Origin: an uncultured Planctomycetaceae bacterium | GTDB taxonomy: Bacteria; Planctomycetota; Planctomycetia; Planctomycetales; Planctomycetaceae | Direction of reading: 5' to 3' | Assembly (NCBI GenBank): GCA_913031625.1 | Contig: CAJWGB010000014.1 | Coordinates: 1 to 46,348, forward strand | DNA: 46,348 nucleotides | Shown here: in pieces, positions 7,423 through 16,166 of the stretch | Layout of the letters: every line of letters starts with the position of its first letter | Numbering within the stretch: position 1 is the stretch's first letter | Position numbers and translations under genes: made by a program | The notes under the pieces: model-generated | Seen by the model: the letters and a program-made list of their open reading frames with translations, nothing else | Database searches by the model: none | What the model was told of the DNA's origin: nothing

Positions 7423-8730
7423 ATGCTCAGGAAATACTCTTTCGTCCTCACCTGCCTTGTGGCATTGCATGTCGCGGCCGCCGAAGAGACTCGCGCACCC
7501 CTTGCATGGCCTTTTCGTGCCGGACCAACCCTAAATGGCCATTCCTCCGCAGCGGAAGCGAAGGGAGTTCCCGTTGAATTTGATGTGGCATCCGGAAAGA
7601 ACGTGCGCTGGGCAAAGCCTCTGGAGGGGCATGGTCACTCAACGCCCACTGTAGCCAACGGAAAAATCTGGCTGACGTCAGCAACGAAAGATGGCAGGAA
7701 ACAATACGTCTGGGCACTGGATGCCACGACGGGCAGGACGATCTTTCACCGTCTGCTCTGGGAGAACAACAACCCGGAATCTCTGAACAACGACATTAAC
7801 ACCTACGCTTCTCCTTCGTGTGCCCTCGAAGACGATGCTGTGTATGTGCATTTCGGCTCCTACGGAACCGCACGACTTGACCCGGAGACATGTGAAACGG
7901 TCTGGGAACGGCGAGACATTAGCTGTCGCCATTATCGCGGACCGGGATCATCTCCGATCATTCATGAACATGTGTTGCTGCTGACGTTTGATGGCGTCGA
8001 CCAGCAGTTCCTCATGGGACTCGACAAACGGACCGGAAAGACAGTCTGGAGAACCGAGCGTTCCACGGACTACGGGGACCTTGACGACAATGGTGTCCCC
8101 AAACGTGACGGAGATATGCGGAAGGCTTACAGCACTCCGGGACTGATCGAGCTCGGTGGGCGAACTCAAATGTTCTCAATGGGCTCCCGTGCCGGATTTG
8201 CGTACGACGCGTTGACGGGGGAAGAGATCTGGGGAATTCGCCACGATGACTACAACGCCGCGGCTCCTCCCTGTTTCTATAAGAACTTCGCCATCCTGAA
8301 CACAGGTTCCAGCCGTGCCAATCTGTTAAGTGTCCGCCTGGACGAAACAACAAAAGGCGATGTGACAGAATCTCACGTTGTCTGGGATCGCCCAAAAGGG
8401 AATTCGCGACTGAGCTCACCAATTCTTGTTGGAAACCTGGTCTTCATGGTGACTCATACAGGAGTTGCCACGTGCGTAAATGCAGATACCGGTGAGGAAG
8501 TCTGGAAGGATCGACTGGGGGGCACCTACATTGCTTCTCCGGTTGCAGCCAACGGCAACCTGTATTTCTGCAGTGACGACGGGGCAGTTACGGTGATTCG
8601 CGCAGGTGATAAGTTTGAAGTCGTCGCGCGAAACAGCCTTCCTGCAGGAATTCGCTCCTCACCATCAATTGCCGGTGGTAACCTGTACGTTCGCACGTTT
8701 ACTCATCTGTACTGCCTTGGTGAGGAATAA
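7423..8730 (+). CDS. Exported PQQ-repeat (BamB-like) beta-propeller protein
   Basis: A 435-residue protein with a signal peptide (residues 1-20, MLRKYSF...HVAAA). The rest consists of PQQ/quinoprotein-type blades: repeated patterns such as WALDATTGRTIF, ARLDPETCETVWE, MGLDKRTGKTVWR, YDALTGEEIWG and VNADTGEEVWKDRL, each ending in a Trp-containing strand. Such eight-bladed propellers serve either as enzymes with PQQ or as protein-binding scaffolds. No PQQ-enzyme Cys-Cys signature is seen, so a binding role is more likely. The start ATG follows AGGAAG and lies 1 nt past the cobA-hemD stop, although no functional link is obvious. Related propellers are abundant in planctomycetes. Confidence 0.88.
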   Translation: MLRKYSFVLTCLVALHVAAAEETRAPLAWPFRAGPTLNGHSSAAEAKGVPVEFDVASGKNVRWAKPLEGHGHSTPTVANGKIWLTSATKDGRKQYVWALDATTGRTIFHRLLWENNNPESLNNDINTYASPSCALEDDAVYVHFGSYGTARLDPETCETVWERRDISCRHYRGPGSSPIIHEHVLLLTFDGVDQQFLMGLDKRTGKTVWRTERSTDYGDLDDNGVPKRDGDMRKAYSTPGLIELGGRTQMFSMGSRAGFAYDALTGEEIWGIRHDDYNAAAPPCFYKNFAILNTGSSRANLLSVRLDETTKGDVTESHVVWDRPKGNSRLSSPILVGNLVFMVTHTGVATCVNADTGEEVWKDRLGGTYIASPVAANGNLYFCSDDGAVTVIRAGDKFEVVARNSLPAGIRSSPSIAGGNLYVRTFTHLYCLGEE

Positions 8731-8763
8731 CTGCGTTCAGTTTTTGGTTGACGAGGAGCTGAG

Positions 8764-8991
8764 ATGAAAACCGTCCTGAACATGTTGCTCATCAGCATCT
8801 GTGCCGGCCCGGTTTTCGCAGACGTCCCTGCTGACCTCATCGAGAAAGCCGAACCTTCGTGCGTTCGGATCGACGTACAATTAAAGGACGGCGGCCAAAG
8901 GACTGGTAGCGGATTCGTTGTAGATCCCGTTCGCAAATGGGTCGTCACGAACTACCACGTGGTTGCAGACTCAAAGGCGACGACATATTGA
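8764..8991 (+). pseudogene. Truncated trypsin-like (HtrA-type) serine protease, N-terminal remnant
   Basis: A 75-codon frame starts with a good signal peptide (MKTVLNMLLI...PVFA) behind GAGGAG. It then runs into the N-terminal part of a trypsin-like protease: SGFVVDPVRKWVVTNYHVV, where H65 would be the catalytic His. It stops at 8989-8991, before the Asp and Ser of the triad. Full-length relatives are several hundred residues. After the stop, the +1 frame stays open for about 30 codons (IECLKELASRITTGTFFEGR...) and then ends. This suggests a deletion or frameshift rather than a natural short protein. The kinase gene starts about 140 nt later. A cleaved signal-peptide microprotein cannot be excluded. 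Confidence 0.7.
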
Positions 8992-9131
8992 GTGCCTGAA
9001 AGAACTCGCGAGCCGGATTACGACGGGAACATTCTTTGAGGGCAGGCTGCACATCAAGCAGGACGGCGACAGGAAATAACGAACCAGCGCAACCAGAGTT
9101 CAATTGGGACCCTTCAGCCGCAGAAGAAAAT

Positions 9132-10838
9132 ATGCATCCAGACAGGATTGGCCCATGGATCATCAATCGTAAGGTTGGTGCCGGAGGTATGGGAAACGTT
9201 TATCACGGCACTCACGAATCAAGCGGTGAGGTTGCTGCCGTCAAAGTGCTGCCCGCATCCATGGCGCGCGAAGAGGGTTTTGTCCATCGATTCTCGCGCG
9301 AGATTGACGCCCTGCGCAAAGTCACCAGCCCTAATATTGTTCAGATTTTCGATGATGGCCAGACTGATGACGGGAGCCTGTACTTCAGCATGGAGTACGT
9401 GGACGGCGAAACACTGACGAAACTCATCTCACGTCGTCGCCGACTGCCATGGGCGGAAGTGATCGAAATCTCGATTCAGATTGCCAATGCGCTTAAGGCG
9501 GCTCACAACACGGGCATTATTCATCGGGACCTCAAGCCTTCCAATCTCATGATTACGGGAGAGGGCGAAGTCAAACTGGCGGACTTTGGAGTAGCCCACG
9601 TCTTTGCGTCGACCCGGCTGACAAGGACAGGTGGGATTGTCGGGACTGCTGAGTATATGTCACCGGAGCAGGCGCGCGGGCACCGGGCCACCAAACTGAG
9701 TGACCTGTACTCCCTGGGTGCCGTCATGTATGTGATGCTGACCGGCAAACCGCCGTTCAGCGGAAACGCGATTGCCGACATCATGCATAAGCATCAGTTT
9801 GGCCAGTTTGACAAGCCCAGTCATTACGCGCCTGACCTGCCCCGACAGCTTGAGGACTTTGTCTGCAAACTGCTTGAGAAACGGCCGGAGCGCAGAATCC
9901 CGGATGCACTGGTTGTTGGTCGTCAGCTGACAAACATCAGGAACCTTATTCAATACGAGCAGGAACAGAAGGAGCAGGAACAGAAGGAAAAAGAACAGAC
10001 ACAAGTTGCTGACCGAACGGTGGGTGCGGCTGCTGGCCAGACTGCCGGCGTGCTTGTCGATCGCCCCGACATGTCTCGAGGACCGGCGACCATCGTTCGC
10101 GATGCTGTCCGCCAGGAAATCGCCGACTCTCAGAAGAAGTCACCCGTCGCCGCATTTTTTGACAACACGTACGTCCTGATTGCGATGCTGGCACTGGTGA
10201 TTGCGGCCGGATTCTATCTGTCCAGACAAAACAAAACGACTCCGGAAGACATCCGCGCTGAAGCCGAAGCTCTGATGAAGAAACCGGCAGGTCATGGATG
10301 GCTGCGGGCACGCGACGATCTGTTGCGGCCGCTGGTTGAATCATCTGAAGAGGCCGCCTACGATCAGGAGGTCCGCGACTGGATTCACAAAGCAGATCAG
10401 TATGAATTTGCCCGAGGCCTGCGAAAACGCAGTTTCTCGGACGGCTCAACACAGTCCGAAGTGCAAAGACTGATTTCGCAGGCATTTCAGACATGGAATG
10501 ACGGCGACGTCGGGGCGGCTCGGGCACGTCTGCTGGATGTTGAACGGTTGTTGACCGATCGGGACGCTTACCTTCGGTCCTTCATTCGCCAGACCCTTGA
10601 TGAATGGCGAGAAGATCCCCGAATCGCGGGCCGAAAGGAAATGCTTCGGGAAATCCTGCGGGAAGCGCGAAGCAGCCAGCAGGACGAACAGGAGATTGAC
10701 CGCACTGCAGAGCGTTTGCGTTCCCTGATCAACATTTATGGAGAAGATCAGACGGTCGCCATCGAAGTGCACAAATGCCGCGAATTACTCACCCAACTGG
10801 ATCAACAGAGTGCCGAATCGAGCAACGGCAAAAATTGA
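9132..10838 (+). CDS. Membrane-anchored Ser/Thr protein kinase (PknB-type)
   Basis: A 568-residue kinase. The catalytic domain covers about residues 9-270: glycine loop VGAGGMGNVY, K38 in AAVKVL, HRDLKPSN at 131-138, DFG at 151-153 and SPEQ at 177-180, all consistent with activity. A charged Gln/Glu/Lys segment (276-291; EQEQKEQEQKEKEQ) follows, then one transmembrane helix at about 347-364. The remaining 200 residues would lie outside the cytoplasm and are rich in helix, with no recognised domain. This is the usual receptor-kinase layout of planctomycetes and actinobacteria. The ATG at 9132 sits directly before the domain; the frame stays open upstream to 9036, so a longer N-terminus is possible. 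Its 3' end overlaps the promoter of the following Fur-family gene. Confidence 0.92.
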   Translation: MHPDRIGPWIINRKVGAGGMGNVYHGTHESSGEVAAVKVLPASMAREEGFVHRFSREIDALRKVTSPNIVQIFDDGQTDDGSLYFSMEYVDGETLTKLISRRRRLPWAEVIEISIQIANALKAAHNTGIIHRDLKPSNLMITGEGEVKLADFGVAHVFASTRLTRTGGIVGTAEYMSPEQARGHRATKLSDLYSLGAVMYVMLTGKPPFSGNAIADIMHKHQFGQFDKPSHYAPDLPRQLEDFVCKLLEKRPERRIPDALVVGRQLTNIRNLIQYEQEQKEQEQKEKEQTQVADRTVGAAAGQTAGVLVDRPDMSRGPATIVRDAVRQEIADSQKKSPVAAFFDNTYVLIAMLALVIAAGFYLSRQNKTTPEDIRAEAEALMKKPAGHGWLRARDDLLRPLVESSEEAAYDQEVRDWIHKADQYEFARGLRKRSFSDGSTQSEVQRLISQAFQTWNDGDVGAARARLLDVERLLTDRDAYLRSFIRQTLDEWREDPRIAGRKEMLREILREARSSQQDEQEIDRTAERLRSLINIYGEDQTVAIEVHKCRELLTQLDQQSAESSNGKN

Positions 10839-10864
10839 CACTTGAAAACAACTGGCGGTATACT
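10835..10864 (+). promoter_or_regulatory. Strong sigma-70 promoter of the Fur-family gene
   Basis: A consensus -35 box TTGACA (10835-10840) and a near-consensus -10 box TATACT (10859-10864) are separated by 18 nt. The -35 box overlaps the kinase stop codon TGA (10836-10838). The predicted transcript starts near 10871, upstream of the TTG start at 10908. Confidence 0.7.
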
Positions 10865-10907
10865 CCCCGATTGCTCCCATCATTTTGAATTCCGTTCTGA
10901 GGTCCTC

Positions 10908-11402
10908 TTGGACGAACTGACTCCCAACAATGTGGCCGCGTCCCCGGTCGAACGCTTTCGCGAGTTCCTTGCAACCCGCAGTATGCGGCTGACCCAGGAA
11001 CGCGAGACCATCATCAGCGAGATCTTTGCGGCTCACGAGCACTTTGACGTCGATGAAATCGTGGCCCGGCTCACGCGCCCCGGTGAAAAACGAGTCAGCC
11101 GAGCGACCGTTTACCGGACCGTAAAGTCACTGGAAGAAGCCGGCCTCATCCGCAAGGTTGCTCGCAGCAACGATCGCGACGTTTACGAACACGATTACGG
11201 TTACCCGCAGCACGATCATCTGATCTGCAGCAAATGCGAAAAACTGATTGAGTTTCAAAATGAAGCCATCAGTGAGATTCTGGAAAAGGTTGCCATGGAG
11301 CTTGGGTTCCGACTCAGTGGCCACCGGTTGGAAGGACACGGCATCTGCGATGCGTGCGCGCGTCCACCGTCTCGCCGGCATCGCAAACTGGATATGATCT
11401 GA
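10908..11402 (+). CDS. Fur-family metal- or peroxide-responsive transcriptional repressor
   Basis: A 164-residue Fur/PerR/Zur-family regulator. A winged-helix DNA-binding domain lies in residues about 15-90 (MRLTQERETIISEIF, RVSRATVYRTVKSLEEAGLI). The dimerisation/metal domain has H102-D-H104-L-I-C107-S-K-C110 and a second pair C147-x2-C150, which together form the structural Zn(Cys)4 site. The regulatory metal (Fe, Mn or Zn) cannot be told from sequence. The TTG at 10908 is chosen because GAGG lies 5 nt upstream and a consensus promoter just before it would start RNA after the alternative TTG at 10842. The leucine-rich-repeat gene begins 1 nt past the stop, implying coupled translation. Confidence 0.9.
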   Translation: MDELTPNNVAASPVERFREFLATRSMRLTQERETIISEIFAAHEHFDVDEIVARLTRPGEKRVSRATVYRTVKSLEEAGLIRKVARSNDRDVYEHDYGYPQHDHLICSKCEKLIEFQNEAISEILEKVAMELGFRLSGHRLEGHGICDACARPPSRRHRKLDMI

Positions 11403-11403
11403 A

Positions 11404-13635
11404 ATGCCCGCGGGCAGACCCTTTGCCGTTCTTGCGTCTGTTGCAGCGCTTGCAGTCACCGGCCTGACACTGTTTGTTCAATCACAGCCACCGCCGGCGC
11501 CCCGGCAGGCTTCTCTGGAAGAGATAGAGCCCATCTTTCAAAGGCTCCGCGAGGAAATTGCAAAACACCCTCGTGAAAGCGTGACCCATCTGGAAATCAC
11601 GTCCTTCGCCGAACAGGACCGTAAACATGTTGTCCAGCGCCCGGAATGGGGATTCGACAACGACATGCCTCTGTCACAACTCAGGCACCTGAGTCATGAT
11701 TCCGGGTGCGCCGTCGAGGTCGCTCCCATCCTGGTATTGAGTTGTGGCTGCTGTGAAGACACTCCGTACAACGTCGATTTTGGGGATGAAGACCTTGAGG
11801 TGCTTGCGCGGCTCCCTGACATTCGCTGGTTTCGAATACAGCGCGTCCAGGCATCGATGAACAACCTTGACCTGCTTGCCCATCAGCCAAACCTTGAAGT
11901 CCTCGACGTGCGCGAAAACAAACTGACGGACGACGCGCTCAGCGCAATCGGAGAACTCACTCATCTGAAACACCTTGATCTGTCTGAGAACAAGGTTCAG
12001 GGCCAGGGCCTCCAGTATCTTTCAAAGCTGACCCGGCTGGAAACCCTCATTCTTTCCAACAATCCACTTACCGATGAAGGACTTCGCAGTCTGCCGCGCC
12101 TTCCAGCGCTGAAGAATCTGGTACTGGATCGAGTGCCACTGCGAGGCGCAAGTCTCAATGTTCTGAGCCGCTGCCCGGCTCTGCAGACATTGCGAATGGA
12201 GGGAACACCTGTGACGGGTTCCGGCCTTTGCCGACTACCAGACCTGAAACACCTTAAAGAATTAGTTCTGTCAGGTTCACGAGCATCCAGCGTTTGCGCT
12301 AAACGACTGGCCAGCCTTCCCGCACTGAAGACGCTCAACCTTTATCAGACCCGCATGAGTGACAGCGGTCTTGCTGATCTGAGTGCAGCAGGCGAACTCA
12401 AGCGGCTTGACCTGGGACTGACCCGCGTAACAGACAACGGAATGCAACACATCACAAAGATACCGAAGCTGCAATCGCTCTCACTGTACGGTTCGGCTGT
12501 CACTGGAGCAGGCATGCATCAGCTGACTGCATCGGCGACGTTGAGGCATGTGGACCTGCTGTCCATGCTCGATACACCGCGTCGAGTTACCAGCCAACAA
12601 CTGGATCAGCTGCTCAGGAAATTCAGGAACCAGGCACAACTCAGCATTGTGCTGGACGCGGAATCGGATGGCTCGTCTGAGGTTATCATTGAAGGAATGC
12701 CAAAGCTGCGGTCGCTGGACATTCAACTTTCCGATGATGTCAGCAGCATCACTTTGCGCGATCTGCCTGTGCTCCAGGACATTCGCATTCGTGGACTGGG
12801 TGACGATTCATGGTTCGACTTTGAGTCATCCCCTGCCCCGCCTCGCGTGAAACTGCTTCGCTTTGAACGGGTGCGGAATCGACTCGATAATGTTTGGCTC
12901 ACGGCGACGCGACTGGAAACAGATCAGAAGATCAGAGCTGGCCGCTGGTGCGCCACTGTGCATTCCGGTGAGTCATTTGAGGAGTACCGGGACAGGATTG
13001 AACCCGGGTACCAGATCCGTGTACGCACGACTGAGGTGGGCTCGCCGCAGGGGCTCAGTGAAATGCTGGCCGGCACTAAACCAGGGGGCTACTTCTCGTT
13101 ATTCTGCGAGACTCCCGAGTGGACGGCCGCATGGACCGATGTGCTGAATGCTTATCAGGGAAAGACCTTTCAGGCACACATCCGCTGCAACAGGTTTGCC
13201 GGCCCTGATCCGCTAAACATAACTGGCAGGATTCAGCACATGCACATCGAGAATACGGTCGCGGAGGAGCTAACCCTGGTTGATGCGCCCGAGGTGATGG
13301 ACGAGCTACGACTAACAAATGTCGGTTTCGGTACACTGCGAATGGTTGGACGGCACGTCACACTGAATCTCAACAAAGTCCAGCGATTCGACGAGCTCCA
13401 CGTTGTTGACCTCAAAGAAACCTACAGTGTGGACATTTTCGATTCTGTGTCAGCGCCTGCGTATCGCCCAAATACCGTTCGCCTGACAAATTGCTCCCAG
13501 GTCTCAAAGATTCGATTCCGCAATGCGCGTCAGGTCAAAGAAGTGATCATCGAAGGAGATGCGCCACCAAAGCGGGCTCTGGACGACATGCCTCGCGACA
13601 TAGAAGTGCGGTACGAACAATCTGAAACAAAATAA
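11404..13635 (+). CDS. Exported or membrane-anchored leucine-rich-repeat protein
   Basis: A 743-residue protein. A hydrophobic N-terminus (residues 7-24) acts as signal peptide or anchor, followed by a Pro-rich joint. From about residue 135 to 380 come around ten leucine-rich repeats of the RNI/GALA-like type, each about 24 residues, e.g. LEVLDVRENKLTDDALSAIG and LKRLDLGLTRVTDNGMQHI. The C-terminal half keeps a weaker beta-strand periodicity (LRSLDIQLSDDVSSITLRDL, VKLLRFERVRNRLDNVWL) without recognisable catalytic motifs. Such proteins usually bind other proteins or surface polymers. Translation is probably coupled to the Fur-family gene (1-nt gap). The ligand is unknown. Confidence 0.85.
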   Translation: MPAGRPFAVLASVAALAVTGLTLFVQSQPPPAPRQASLEEIEPIFQRLREEIAKHPRESVTHLEITSFAEQDRKHVVQRPEWGFDNDMPLSQLRHLSHDSGCAVEVAPILVLSCGCCEDTPYNVDFGDEDLEVLARLPDIRWFRIQRVQASMNNLDLLAHQPNLEVLDVRENKLTDDALSAIGELTHLKHLDLSENKVQGQGLQYLSKLTRLETLILSNNPLTDEGLRSLPRLPALKNLVLDRVPLRGASLNVLSRCPALQTLRMEGTPVTGSGLCRLPDLKHLKELVLSGSRASSVCAKRLASLPALKTLNLYQTRMSDSGLADLSAAGELKRLDLGLTRVTDNGMQHITKIPKLQSLSLYGSAVTGAGMHQLTASATLRHVDLLSMLDTPRRVTSQQLDQLLRKFRNQAQLSIVLDAESDGSSEVIIEGMPKLRSLDIQLSDDVSSITLRDLPVLQDIRIRGLGDDSWFDFESSPAPPRVKLLRFERVRNRLDNVWLTATRLETDQKIRAGRWCATVHSGESFEEYRDRIEPGYQIRVRTTEVGSPQGLSEMLAGTKPGGYFSLFCETPEWTAAWTDVLNAYQGKTFQAHIRCNRFAGPDPLNITGRIQHMHIENTVAEELTLVDAPEVMDELRLTNVGFGTLRMVGRHVTLNLNKVQRFDELHVVDLKETYSVDIFDSVSAPAYRPNTVRLTNCSQVSKIRFRNARQVKEVIIEGDAPPKRALDDMPRDIEVRYEQSETK

Positions 13636-13700
13636 GATCCAAGCGCAGTTGCGGAACGTCTGTAGTCGTCCATTCCGGCTCTGTCTTTACGCAGCACAAA

Positions 13701-13720
13701 GTGGAATTCGCCAGGATTGG
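13701..13720. repeat. Palindromic repeat, copy 1
   Basis: This 20-bp segment, preceded by GCACAAA, matches copy 2 at 13931 at most positions. The ideal unit is the interrupted palindrome GGAATTC-GCCA-GAATTCC; this copy keeps the left arm and a degenerate right arm. Confidence 0.5.
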
Positions 13721-13774
13721 GGCTGTAGTGAACCAGCAGTTCGGGACGAATCGTTGCCGGAAACCGGGGTGGTC

Positions 13775-13960
13775 ATGGCCAATTCGAAAGAGCTGCGGAA
13801 AAGACTCGCACAGCTGGACCGCAAATGGGAAGAAGAACAGCAGGCATACATGCTGGCGGGCAGGCTGGATGGTGCTCCGCAGCCGGCCACTCGAACCAAA
13901 GCGATCGTTGGCGGTGTTCTGGTCGGCAAAGTGGGATTCGCCAGAATTCCCGGCCACTGA
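13775..13960 (+). pseudogene. Small protein gene, apparently truncated by a palindromic repeat
   Basis: A 61-codon frame starts at ATG 13775 behind GGGGT. It begins MANSKELRKRLAQLDRKWEE, a charged helix, continues with a Tyr-Met-x-x-Gly-Arg segment and a Thr/Lys stretch, and turns to IVGGVLVG, as at the start of a membrane helix. From memory this order resembles small planctomycete proteins with an N-terminal helix, a YMxxxRxG motif and one or more membrane helices after GGxxxG. Here the frame then reads KVGFARIPGH and stops, and those last residues are encoded by repeat copy 2. So the gene seems to have lost its 3' part when the repeat arrived. Homology is inferred, not tested. Confidence 0.5.
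13931..13950. repeat. Palindromic repeat, copy 2
   Basis: This copy has arms 13933-13939 (GGGATTC, one mismatch) and 13944-13950 (GAATTCC) around GCCA. It lies exactly 230 bp from copy 1 and is preceded, like copy 1, by GCA(A/C)AAA-type sequence. It forms the 3' end of the small frame at 13775. Confidence 0.55.
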
Positions 13961-14031
13961 CACAGATCTCCTGCTCCCTCTGTGGCCTCTGTGGTAAAGC
14001 AAATCAGCCACTCAATCAGTAGCTCACAGGC

Positions 14032-15546
14032 TCATTGCCCGTCGCCCCCTGAGTCAGTGCCGGCTGCCACGATGATTGGTATGTCGTCCCTCACAACGAG
14101 CACTCCAATGATGTCTCCGGACTCCGCTGCGATCACCGGCGCTCCGGACCACTCTTCAAGATCGCCCAGTTCATCTGAGACAATCCAGCCCTCTTCAGTG
14201 ACACTCAGGAACCGCTGATCAACGGGGAGTGGATTAGGAACACGCTGGCCATCAGGCCGCGCGCCCCATCGGACAATCAGACTCCCCTGTCGATCCGGTA
14301 ATTGAGCCGAGGCCAGTTTCTCGACGGCAATATCCTTCAGATTGAGCGGTATTCTGAGCGTACCATTCACCGATCGGATGCAGTCGGACTTACCGATTCC
14401 CCTGAGTACCACTGAATCTTTGTCCGGAATCTCCAGAGTCAAATCAATATCCCTGGATTCCTCTTCGTAGATCCCTTCCGGAAGGTCAGCGGTCAGGACA
14501 AACGTCTGAGCTCCTTCATTAATGAGGATACCAGTTCGAACAATCGTTCGTTTGCGGCTGAAGATGCCCGGATCCCATTCCCCCGTCAGGCGAACGGTCT
14601 GCGGCAGACCGCCCCCATAAAGTGGAACATTCCCAAACTCTGCCTTCGTGTCCTGATCCGGCTCCTCCTGAAGGTCAAAGACCTGACCCGTATGCACAGG
14701 TGCATCGTCAGAGGCATCCGGTGTCAGAAACGAAATGCCGCCGCGTGCGATGGTTGTCAGTGAATCAGTATTGAGTTTGAGCCCTTGAAACAGCCCTGCA
14801 TCCACACGGATTCCGCTGGTGACCCAGAAGACCGAATTGTTGCGCACGAGTCGCTGATACATGCGGTCGATGCGAATGTTGTGGTGGACGTGCCGCGCGT
14901 CGGCGGACAGCCCGGACGACAACACGCGGCCCACTTCGATTCCCCGCCAGCGAACCGGCGCGCCCGGTGTCACACCCTGAGATTCGTCTCCCTGCAGCAC
15001 AAGCTGCAGCCCTTCATCCGGGGAATCGTCGACAGGAGGTGCTGGCAGACCCTCAAACTCCGTTGTCACCCCTTCGGCTACGTCCCCCGGAAGCAGCGTG
15101 ATGTACTTTGCACCAACCGCAGTTTCCAGGCCTGTGACACCACTCAGCCCAAACTGCGGCCGGACGATCCAGAATCGAGTTTTTTGCGAGAGAAGCTCGT
15201 TCGTGTCCGGCTTCATTTCCACCCGGGCAATGACTCCGGAGCCATAGAGGGCGACCTGTGTGACACTCCCGACTTCTATTCCCAGGTATTGAACCGAATC
15301 GCCCGCCTTGAGGCCGTGTCCGTCGTCAAATCGAATTGTGATCTGAGTTCCGGAAGCAGGAATCGCCTGCCATGCAAGACCAACAGCAAGCACGAGGCAC
15401 ACGATGGTGATCCACCACATCTTTGACCCGCGAAGCAGTTCCATGATCCCTCCGCCTGCTGTTTTGATATCAGCAACGGGAAATCCGCTCTCCGGCTGCT
15501 GTGAGGCTCCGGAAGACTCAACACTTTCAGACTTCTCTTCGCTCAT
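14032..15546 (-). CDS. pqiB: PqiB-type protein with MCE (MlaD) domains
   Basis: A 504-residue inner-membrane-anchored protein of the PqiB/YebT family, which forms rings or tubes for lipid transport across the envelope. There is one transmembrane helix at about residues 43-61 (SKMWWITIVCLVLAVGLAW). Then comes a first MCE domain (TQITIRFDDGHGLKAGDSVQ, YLGIEVGSV), and a second (LQLVLQGDESQGVTPGAPV, WRGIEVGRV). A further 200-residue region follows with a beta-rich pattern that may be a degenerate third domain. The start at 15546 overlaps the PqiA stop in an ATGA arrangement, showing translational coupling. Membrane partner: the PqiA protein upstream. Substrate presumed to be phospholipid, by family. 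Confidence 0.88.
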   Translation of the reverse strand: MSEEKSESVESSGASQQPESGFPVADIKTAGGGIMELLRGSKMWWITIVCLVLAVGLAWQAIPASGTQITIRFDDGHGLKAGDSVQYLGIEVGSVTQVALYGSGVIARVEMKPDTNELLSQKTRFWIVRPQFGLSGVTGLETAVGAKYITLLPGDVAEGVTTEFEGLPAPPVDDSPDEGLQLVLQGDESQGVTPGAPVRWRGIEVGRVLSSGLSADARHVHHNIRIDRMYQRLVRNNSVFWVTSGIRVDAGLFQGLKLNTDSLTTIARGGISFLTPDASDDAPVHTGQVFDLQEEPDQDTKAEFGNVPLYGGGLPQTVRLTGEWDPGIFSRKRTIVRTGILINEGAQTFVLTADLPEGIYEEESRDIDLTLEIPDKDSVVLRGIGKSDCIRSVNGTLRIPLNLKDIAVEKLASAQLPDRQGSLIVRWGARPDGQRVPNPLPVDQRFLSVTEEGWIVSDELGDLEEWSGAPVIAAESGDIIGVLVVRDDIPIIVAAGTDSGGDGQ

Positions 15547-16142
15547 TCGTCTTCCCAGATGGCATGGGGGTCGAAACACAGGGACGCGATCATGCTCATG
15601 ACAACGCAGGCCACAAACGCCACGACGGCGGGGCCGAAGTGAAACTCGACAAGGTTGCCAAGCTTGACCAGCATCACCAGGAACGCGAGCAGCATGACAT
15701 CCATCATGCTCCACTTGCCCACATGTTCCATCACGCGCAGGGTAAACGCCTTGTGACGGCGATGCAGGACTTCAAGCAGACTGAGTTCCAGCAGAAGGAC
15801 GATCTTGGTCAGAGGAAAGATCACTGAGAACAGCAGAACAATCCCACCGACCAGCCAGTTGCCATGTGAAAGCAGTTCGATGGTTCCACCGAGGATGCTG
15901 GATTCCTGCTGATGCCCCAGCTTTTCGATCTGCAGGATCGGACAGAGAACGGCAGGCCAGAAAAGAACGAAAGCAGCCACTGCTGGGGCTGCTGTTCGAC
16001 TTGCTGACTGAGCTCGGGATCCTGGAACAGCGATTCCGCTGCCACATCGAGTACATGCAGCGGACTGACCCGATTGCAATTCGGGAAGAATGTGAATCCG
16101 GCCGCAGCAGTGACAGGCACGATACGTGTCTGGAGTTGTCAT
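15543..16142 (-). CDS. pqiA: PqiA-family integral membrane protein
   Basis: A 199-residue single PqiA domain. The N-terminus is a zinc-ribbon-like cysteine cluster (CHCC near residue 10, CTRC near 31). About four transmembrane helices follow (AAFVLFWPAVLCPILQIEKLG, then LVGGIVLLFSVIFPLTKIVL, the MMDVMLLAFLVML region, and VVAFVACVVMSMIA). The G-x-L-E-L-L-S-like and FPLTK segments are typical. Family role: partner of PqiB in envelope lipid handling; E. coli PqiA has two such domains, this protein has one. The stop overlaps the PqiB start by ATGA. It is the middle gene of a leftward cluster beginning with the exported protein at 17006, 24 nt upstream. Confidence 0.88.
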   Translation of the reverse strand: MTTPDTYRACHCCGRIHILPELQSGQSAACTRCGSGIAVPGSRAQSASRTAAPAVAAFVLFWPAVLCPILQIEKLGHQQESSILGGTIELLSHGNWLVGGIVLLFSVIFPLTKIVLLLELSLLEVLHRRHKAFTLRVMEHVGKWSMMDVMLLAFLVMLVKLGNLVEFHFGPAVVAFVACVVMSMIASLCFDPHAIWEDE

Positions 16143-16166
16143 TCAGTATCCCTGCCGTGGAATGTG

